DNA from: Siphonodentalium dalli | Lineage: Eukaryota; Mollusca; Scaphopoda; Gadilida; Siphonodentaliidae | DNA: 64,000 bases | Assembly (NCBI GenBank): GCA_032622095.1 | Contig: CP136063.1 | Coordinates: 147,615,379 to 147,679,378, forward strand | Direction of reading: 5' to 3' | Part shown: positions 56,670-64,000 of the stretch, piece by piece | Numbering within the stretch: the first letter of the stretch is position 1 | How the letters are laid out: every line of letters begins with the position of its first letter | Program-made: the position numbers and the translations under genes | The notes under the pieces: model-generated | Told to the model about the DNA's origin: nothing | Database searches by the model: none | Seen by the model: the letters and a program-made list of their open reading frames with translations, nothing else

Positions 56670-56887
56670 ATGAGGACCATCTCGAGCACTTATATAAGGG
56701 GTCCTACCACATATGACCTACCTTCATATCTCTCATCATCAAAAGACAAGGTAAAACTAGTTGAAAATGAAATTGAATGCCTAATGTATGCAGATGATCT
56801 GATTCTTATGTCACATACTGCAACTGGCTTACAACAGAAGCTTCAATTACTTGAACAATATTGCAATGATTGGTGCCTTACTCTTAA
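56670..56887 (+). pseudogene. LINE 1 RT fragment before the insertion
   Basis: Frame reading DLPSYLSSS..., LMYADDLILMS, and QYCNDWCLTL just before the TTAA. YADD is the RT catalytic box with its two Asp residues. Upstream RT motifs are missing because the copy is 5'-truncated near 56710. Confidence 0.75.
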
Positions 56888-57276
56888 AGGGGTACTGTAC
56901 CCCAATTTCAATAAATTCCCGGTGACAATAGCGATCTAATATGAATATTATATTATAAAATAACTAATTTGAGTCGACGATGTCTACTGAAAACGTTCCG
57001 GTTAACAGGCTATCGTAAAAGTTAAATTGAATTATTTAATATAAATTCATTTATGGCTGGAGTCATAAAATGGAGAATTATGCCATTACGAGTTACCGTT
57101 CTTGAAATCGCATATGTTGCGTGTCTTTTATCGACGGCCGTTCGCGAACATTATTGAGTTGCAGACAAAACATGTTACCTGCAAAAGAAGGCCCGTTATA
57201 ACCGATTCGGATAAAAAGGAGAAAGAAACAAAGAGTCATAAAGCGTCAAGTATTTTATAGGGAGTGAGATTGTTCG

Positions 57277-58332
57277 ATGGAAGAGATTGAATGCATCAAT
57301 CGAAGCTGGTTCCAAAGCTATTTGACTAATAGAAAACAATCTGTACAATATGAAGGCCACTTGTCTTCACAAACAGACATAATATGTGGAGTTCCACAAG
57401 GATATATACTTGGCCCTCTACTCTTTCTGATATATATGAACGATCTTCCAAATATTTGTAAGGACCTGAATCTAATATTATTTGCTGATGATACAAATGC
57501 ATTTTACTCTAATAAAGATATAAATAAGGCATATGATGTAGTCAACAAAGAAATGGAGACAATGAGCAAATGGTTTCTTGCTAATAAATTATCTCTAAAC
57601 CTAGAAAAAACTTATTACATGATATTTACGAATACAGATCTATGCAAAAAAATAACTGTCCTACCCGAGCTCAAGATCAATGAAAATCAGATACAAAGAG
57701 TTAAAAACACTAAATTCCTAGGAATTATTATTGAAGAAAATTTATCATGGAATATGCAAGTGGAATCTATTACTAAAAAACTGTCAAAAAATTTAGGAGT
57801 CATGAGAAAAATCAGTGATTTCATACCCAGAGATACAATGAAAACAATCTATTCTGTACTGATTATCCCACATCTCACATATTGTAATGCCATATGGAGT
57901 GCAACAACAAAGTAAAACCTTGAAAATCTTGAAAAAATACAAAACAAAGCTATCGCCACACTATCTTACGCAAAAAAAAGCATACCAGAAATATGCAGGG
58001 ACCACAATTTGCTATTGATGAATGACATTGGAAACATGCAACTAATAAATTTTGTACATGATTTCCATCAAAAGAAACTCCCCAAATCGCTGTCTTCAAT
58101 ATTTACTAATATACATGATATCCATAACCACAATACCCGGTTAAAAGCAAATTCAAATCTATATTGTGAATTCAGAAGAACAAAAAAAGCAAGAAGTGTC
58201 ATATCAACCAGAGCCAGATGTCTATGGAATGAACTCCCATGTGACTGTAAGCTTCGCGTAGAAACCAGTGACAAATATCATAAGTACCTAAAATCACATT
58301 TCATTAATAAATACACTCCAAATATCCAATAA
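57277..58332 (+). pseudogene. LINE 2 RT C-terminal part, one in-frame stop
   Basis: 352 codons in one frame interrupted only by TAA at 57913-57915. Contains RT motifs GVPQGYILGPLLFLIYMNDL (block B/C region) and the catalytic LFADDTNAF box, then the thumb (WFLANKLSLNLEKT, NTKFLGI) and a C-terminal LINE tail with RCLWNELP. Typical of Jockey/CR1/L2-like LINEs. No endonuclease; 5'-truncated near 57290. Nearly intact, so it is a relatively young copy. Confidence 0.85.
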
Positions 58333-59037
58333 CAATCCAGTTTGTATGTATTCACTCCCCTATTATATATACTAAGGCAATACCAGCCAGCAGTCCCTTA
58401 AGGCAGAGACTGTCAAGAAGAGGGGGCAGAAATTAATGAACTTCTCTTTATTCTCATAGTATAATCCTCCCTCTCCTGGCCAGCTCTCCCGGTGAGGAAC
58501 AGGCCAAACAAATTTATGCCACTTTTCCTCCATGTGTTACTATTTGTCACTCATCTGAACAACAGTGCAAAAATAATCAACTTGTCTATATCCTTAACCA
58601 ATTCCTCAACCAAATCAAGCAGTATTCACACCCATATTTCATTGATCACCTTAAATACTGGTATTCCCCACATTATTGAAAATTGCAAGACGATCGCGCA
58701 GGTCTCAGCATAAAGACATCACGATAATCATATTGGCTACCAGATAAAGCATAACAACTAAAAAAAAAATGACTATAATCACCATCTCACAACCCGACCC
58801 CCCCCCCCCCCACCATATGCTCCCACCCCTTCTTGCCCATCTCTATACAATAATACACACATTGTAAATACGCACCCGCACTATATTCACCCAATATACG
58901 TACACATAACACTGTATCATTATACAAGCATAAGGGCCCTGCCCTTACAAGTTATACTTTTTGTGGGGTCCTGTTGATATATATGTATTATAATTATATT
59001 GAATACGAAATAAATCTTATTGAATCTTGAATCTTGA
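57290..59037 (+). mobile_element. LINE 2, 5'-truncated, inside the TTAA MITE
   Basis: Coding part to 58332, then ~700 bp 3' UTR including a C14 tract at 58798, ending in TTGAATCTTGAATCTTGAA, the short tandem tail usual for this kind of LINE. Confidence 0.8.
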
Positions 59038-59256
59038 ACTTCCGGTTCTTCCTGCGACCGCGTCTTCTCCGGTGAAGGTCAAAAACATGGCGCGTAGTTT
59101 GAAATCGTAATATTTTTGTTTCCAAGATCAATATTTTCTTCGCTAAATTAGGTTTATACGAAACTCATATAACACGAACACAATCTAACTTGAAAGTTAT
59201 TTCAATGGGAGTAAATAAAAAAATCGCCTATCTTTGTGTATACAGTACCCCTTTAA

Positions 59257-60442
59257 CACAGCTAAGACAAAAATTATTATTTTTAACAAAGGTGGCCATC
59301 TTCTCCAACCAAACTTCATTTACAACAATTGTATAATTGAGTGTGTCCAAAAATATAAATATCTAGGTCTAATTTTTCAATCAAGCGGTCTGTTCACACA
59401 CGGTAGGCAGGATATTTATAACAGGTCCATTAAGGCATCTTTTAAATTAAGTAAAATAATGTCAAATTCTAGAGCCTCTCCTGAAACCATGTTACACATA
59501 TTCGATCACACCGTCAAACCAATTCTACTCTATGGAGTAGAAGTCTGGGGAGGTTACAACCCTAACTACAAGGCAGTTCAAAGAGCTAGTACAAATGCGA
59601 ACCCTTTTAGTACAATATATGAGGACAACATTGCTGACCGATCGCATATAAGATTCTGTAGATTCATTCTGGGAGTAAACAAAAAAAGCCCCAATATAGG
59701 AGTTCAATCTGAGCTAGGAAGGTTCCCAATGTATTTTCAAATAGTCAGATATCTCATTACATATCTACATCGTCTTCACCATAATGCCAACCCCCTATTG
59801 CAAGAGGCTTTTCGTGCAACACAGTTAGGTCATAAAAAGGGCATCAACACATGGTATTCTACCATGACCTCAATATTACAAAACCTAAAAATGAGAGAAC
59901 AAGCCATTCTAAATCTCCCACTCGAGCAAGTTCTGAGAATTACTGATAAACAAATGTATAAAATGTTCAAGAAAGAATGGCACTCTATTCGTGACTCATA
60001 TCTTACAAATGGGGAGGGAAAACTGGACTCATATTTCACTTACAAAAACACATTTAAAAAAGAAGAATATTTAAATCTAGATACCTATGAGTCAAGAAAA
60101 GCTATGTGTCAACTCATAATTAGTGCTCATAACCTGAGGATAGAGATGGACAGACATAAACCAAAAAACAAAAAACCACCCCGGTCCTTACGATTATGTA
60201 AAGTATGCAATGAGAATAAAATTGAAAATGAATATCATTTTTTGACAGAATGCTCAAGATATCAGAATTCAAGAAAACAATTATATAAAGAAATAGGTTA
60301 TCAGTGTACACATTTCTCAAACCTGAGTAACCAGCAAAAATTTCATTGGCTCATGTCAACTGAAAACATTCACTCACTTAAGATTATTAGCAATTTCATT
60401 AAGGAAAGCTTTATACTTAGACAAACTGATTTATCCCAATAA
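59257..60442 (+). pseudogene. LINE 1 RT thumb and C-terminal region
   Basis: About 394 codons open to a stop at 60442 (the open frame begins slightly earlier inside the MITE). Motifs: NTAKTKIIIFNKGG, YKYLGLIFQSSGLF, VKPILLYGVEVWG, and a C-terminal CKVCNENKIENEYHFLTEC zinc-finger-like motif (C-x2-C-x8-H-x4-C). No internal stops. Would continue the RT of 56670-56887 if the MITE were absent. Confidence 0.85.
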
Positions 60443-60935
60443 TCCAGGGCTGTACATTAAATACCCATAACTTTAAATATGGAATTACCTTAACCTTTCT
60501 TATTGTCACACTGTATTACTTATCTCTTTTATTCTCATTATTTAGTATGTTTCAAGAATCTAGTCACTTACTTATTTATCACTTAACCCATGCTGTACCA
60601 TGACTGCCGACTACTCGGACAACGTCACGCCTAGCCAAGGCCTATATGGCTACTAGATTAGCTTTTTATACAAACACAAAAGCTAACTCCATTCTCAAAT
60701 GCTGGTTTTTATAAAAAAAAAAAAAAAATCCGTTTTATTCACATTACTTGCCAACAACCATATATACTTCAAAGCAAGGGCATAAAGTTCTCACTAGTTA
60801 TGCAGTCATGGTCACTGTATATGTTTGTATCTGATTATATCTAGCTGTTACACCCTATACTATATGTTTGTTATACTTATAACACTTTGTAACTTACCCA
60901 CTGAGGGCCTTTATTGGTAAATAAACTCTATTCTA

Positions 60936-61053
60936 TACATAGAATGGACCCACGCGCACCCACGCACCAATGTTCACCCTTCTATTCCTCTTTTTAGACC
61001 TGTGTTCGTTTATGTTCGTTTGTGTTCGTTTGTGTTCGTTGTTTAGTAGGACC
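60936..61053 (+). mobile_element. Solo end of the long-TIR element
   Basis: Matches the last ~118 bp of the element at 43438-43802 (AATGGACCCACGCGCACCCA..., TGTTCGTTGTTTAGTAGGACC). No partner end found; it abuts the LINE 1 tail. Confidence 0.8.
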
Positions 61054-61099
61054 GACACTAAGACTCTTAATCCGTGCACAAAGTACAGGATATACACAA

Positions 61100-61515
61100 T
61101 AGGCCTACTTAGGCTGAATAGGTCACTCTCACCGGTTTTCTGTGATAAAGTTACCCAGGTTCCTGAAATTGTGATAAAGTTACCCAGGTTGGAGAAGAAT
61201 GTGATAAAGTTACCCAGGTTAATAATAGTTCATGTTTAGCAACAAATTATTGATTTTTGTGATCAAAATGACGAAGTACAGTACTAATATATCTTAATTT
61301 ATAATGCTTGATAAGGGCTATATTACTTGCCAAAACTGAACAATATTTCCCTCTGTCACTTTTAAATCGAGTTGATATTGTGAGATTTGCCTAACCTGGG
61401 TAACTTTATCACAATTCTCACCAACCTGGGTAACTTTATCACAAAATTAGGAACCTGGGTAACTTTATCACAGAAAACCGATGAGAGTGACCTATTCAGC
61501 CATACTTAGCCTACC
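61100..61515. mobile_element. ~415-bp palindromic element with triplicated 20-mers
   Basis: Arms start GGCTGAATAGGTCACTCTCA and each contains three copies of GTGATAAAGTTACCCAGGTT, ~30 bp apart. The spacer is ~170 bp. A related single end (GCTGAATGGGTCACTCTCAC) is at 61603-61623. Confidence 0.85.
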
Positions 61516-61943
61516 TGAGACATTAGTCCACTGCGGATCACAGTGGAAACAAACAAAGTGTATCGATGAGAAGATACATTTTGATGTATCTCCAACTGAC
61601 GCTGAATGGGTCACTCTCACCATAAAAAAGTGATGAATGGTACACAGGTTTTTAAAGGTAGGCCACTCAATCCGATCAGACGCTCCTAAATTAGGGTAAT
61701 GTGGGGGCATAATGCGCCGCGGGGCATAATGCGACAGACGGTCGTTATCAGGCCATATGATTTGTCCATGACTGAAGTTGAATCGAACATTTATTATTTT
61801 AGTAAGACCAATCATAGAAGCGTAAATCCCAATTGGACCGACATCATTATGACTGTTTAATCTCACATGCGAAACGCCGGAGTTGGGGTACCCACATTTG
61901 GTGACCCCCTTTTTGAATGGTTTATAACTTTCGGTAGGTCTTA

Positions 61944-62832
61944 GGGGAGACCCGGACAAAGCGGATCGCCGGGCAAAGCCGATCACCTTTATTATTTCAA
62001 TACTAGCAAATTATTCCGATTCTATCCGTATTTTAGAATAAGATAGTTTTATGTCTGGTTAGTTTTTATACATTTCCACAGAGAACTATAGGTATACTAA
62101 AATTTTGTAGCCCATTAGAACATTTTCGTCGACATTTTACGATTTTACCAAATTTGTAATTATTGTGCGTTTGCGCATATCTATTGCGCAGGTCGATGGT
62201 CACATACCCATCTACCCGAATACATGTTGTCGGTGTCTTAGGCAATATATATGCGGAATAAGACAATATGTCAATTTGCTATATTTGATAGGACACGCGC
62301 GTAATACGCCGGACTGTAAAAAGATGTAATCTGGGCAAAGCGGATCGGACAAAGCGGATCATTCATAACATGACTAACTTCCGGTACACATGCGTAGATT
62401 AAGTGAATTTGGACAATTTTAGTCCGATGTATCGACAAAACTCGTGCCTTGTCCGAGCATGACCATAATTGGAAAACTTGAGCGTTTGAAAACACGCGGT
62501 ATTAATTATTTGGGATAAATCAGGATAAATATGTATTATTGTAATAGATAAAACTAAAAAGCATATGAATAGTTGAAAATTATTGCATTTTCAGAAGGAT
62601 TCGTTTGCTGATCCGCTTTGCCCGATGTGGTGATCCGATTTGCCCAACGGCCGGGAAAAGCGGATCAAAATTAAAAATCACCATAGCAACCAAACCAATC
62701 GATGTATCTTAATGCATCATCCGTCAAATGTTATGCCATCATGATTAGAAACTGACAGTGCTAATAATTATGATTGCCGGTTGCATTTTGTACAAGAAAC
62801 CCTTACGTGATCCGCTTTGCCCGGGTCTCCCC
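61944..62832. mobile_element. 889-bp TA-flanked element with repeated GCAAAGCGGATC
   Basis: TIR GGGGAGACCCGG / CCGGGTCTCCCC with TA on both sides (61942-61943, 62833-62834), as in Tc1/mariner-type insertions. About eight copies of (G)CAAAGCGGATC in both orientations (61956, 61971, 62334, 62349, 62610, 62630, 62656, 62806 area). No transposase. Confidence 0.8.
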
Positions 62833-62834
62833 TA

Positions 62835-64000
62835 TATGTTAAAACGAGAACATCTTACCACTACGATACTACCACCAAAGCTACATGCGTATTTTGGTAA
62901 ACTAAGACGAGTTATATACTAAGTTGATTAGTTCTATGTACATCAGTTATTCACATTCACTCATATTGGGGGAGAGGCAGGTTGTCTCGTTGTGGGGCAT
63001 AATGCAACACTCGGGTACAACCAGTACGAGAACAAATATGATTAGGCATATCGGAAATCAAACCTGGAAAAATAAATCTTATCGTAACCTTAGTTCAAAA
63101 CAAAAGAAATAAAAAAACATATTCGATCATTCCCAAACATTAAAACATGATATAGATAAATAATCTGGAACTTAGTGATTTCTTGTCGGCTAATAATTTA
63201 TTTACTCATACAAATATATAAACTATTGTCAGTAAACAATTTCTATAGCGGAGAAATCTGTCGATAATTCCAACTTAAAAAAATAAAATTGTCAAAATTT
63301 GAGTTGTGTAAAGAGGTGTTACGTTCTTAAATCAGCAAGTGAACGTGGATCGAACATTCACTCATGACACGATGAGATAGAACCATATTTGACGCTCGAA
63401 GGCAAAATAAAAACATACCGGTGTTCTGAAATATTAGTATGGTTGTAAAATAAGTATGGTTTTTTGGCTTACACATGCGCATAGGACTCAAAATATCTAT
63501 TGCGCGAGTATTGCGCAAGCGCGCGCTGTGACCTTCACTGTGAGGTCTGTACCGACCGACTGTCAATCATTTCGTCTCTTTTATCGAGTTGAACTGAGAA
63601 TAACAATCAGACTTCTCGAACTGTGTGCTACAAACGACAACTATATATATGACAACCATATATATTTGTCAGGAAAAAAATACATATTTCACAAATAAAA
63701 AAATTTGGGGTTGCTGTTTACTTCTAAAACGATTGCAATTATATTCCCAAATCTTGTTTTGGTGAGGTAATCTCGACCAACATCCCTGATAATGCCTCTC
63801 CGACCATATACTTATATCTGATAACCGTACATCAATATTTGTCAGGAAAAAAAATCAATACTTATTATGTAAACGAAATGATGTCAGGCAATTAACTACT
63901 TAGAACCGATATATGATGTAGGGGATATAATTAGCCTATGTCTGACTTGTGAACGTGGCCTAATAAACCAGGCAGAAAATAAGGATGCAGGATTCTTTCC
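62835..64000. other. No gene recognised; minor repeats
   Basis: GGGGCATAATGC at 62993 repeats motifs seen at 61705 and 61722 outside the TA element. ATATTTGTCAGGAAAAAAA occurs at ~63660 and ~63836. A GC-rich patch at 63470-63560 (GCGCGAGTATTGCGCAAGCG) resembles 62165-62195. Confidence 0.4.

Larger units (their letters stand above)
56888..59252. mobile_element. TTAA-type MITE (~0.6 kb without its own insertion)
   Basis: TIR AGGGGTACTGTA / TACAGTACCCCT, TTAA at 56884-56887 and 59253-59256. Removing 56888-59256 restores the LINE 1 frame exactly. It is itself interrupted by LINE 2 at ~57290-59037. Confidence 0.85.
56700..60935 (+). mobile_element. LINE 1, 5'-truncated and split by a TTAA element
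   Basis: RT palm fragment with the YADD box (LMYADDLILMS, ~56780-56815) up to 56887, then 59257-60442 after the insertion, then a 3' UTR to ~60935 (ends AAATAAACTCTATTCTATAC). Lacks endonuclease and most of RT. The clade is unassigned; the C-terminal C-x2-C-x8-H-x4-C region is common in Jockey/CR1/I-related LINEs. Confidence 0.8.

Overview
Eukaryotic genomic DNA, most likely from a bivalve mollusc. The grounds are a spliced animal gene with canonical GT-AG introns and very dense mobile-element debris. The commonest repeat has the architecture known from bivalve 'pearl'/Helentron-type elements: a core of ~150-165 bp satellite monomers, an ACGG-type microsatellite and a terminal hairpin. No prokaryotic operons, rRNA genes or CRISPR arrays were seen.

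Positions 1-30724 hold most of one host gene on the minus strand. I identify it as PRRC1 (proline-rich and coiled-coil-containing protein 1) from nine exons whose splice phases agree throughout: 30628-30724, 29593-29723, 28272-28309, 26395-26495, 25041-25189, 10424-10478, 8842-8951, 4287-4444 and 1-51. About 295 codons are present. The C-terminal third lies beyond the window's left edge, and a non-coding first exon lies somewhere above 30727. The introns are swollen by transposons. Intron 5 (10479-25040) is a four-level nest: an old pearl-type element is split by a decayed TIR element, which itself received a 5.2-kb pearl-type element with a ~31-monomer core and a ~6-kb TIR element.

Positions 31-51.3 kb are almost purely non-coding mobile elements. 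They comprise two more pearl-type elements (32998-34850 and 40376-43906), the second split by a 2.04-kb long-TIR element; a CCGAAT-studded 0.8-kb element; a cluster of large palindromes (37.3-39.9 kb); and two ~3-kb inverted-repeat elements with motif arrays in their ends (44551-47519 and 47985-51293). The right arm of the last carries one of two 469-bp TTAA elements in opposite orientation.

Positions 52.1-64 kb contain retroelements and further TIR elements. A 3.8-kb non-autonomous LTR retrotransposon (52127-55936) has LTRs identical as read, a tRNA-Lys-type primer site and a truncated gag-like ORF. A LINE (RT YADD box plus C-terminal region, 56700-60935) is split by a TTAA element that itself contains a second, 5'-truncated LINE. 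Then come a solo TIR of the long-TIR family, a palindromic element with triplicated 20-mers, and a TA-flanked element with repeated GCAAAGCGGATC motifs.

Two patterns look most worth following. First, several palindrome families keep dyad symmetry while both arms change together, as if one arm templates the other. Second, at least two unrelated satellite cores carry the same 3' cassette (ACGG microsatellite plus a hairpin ending in GAGCTAA or GAGCCAA), and a motif like CCAAATTTCAT recurs in many otherwise unrelated ~160-bp repeats.
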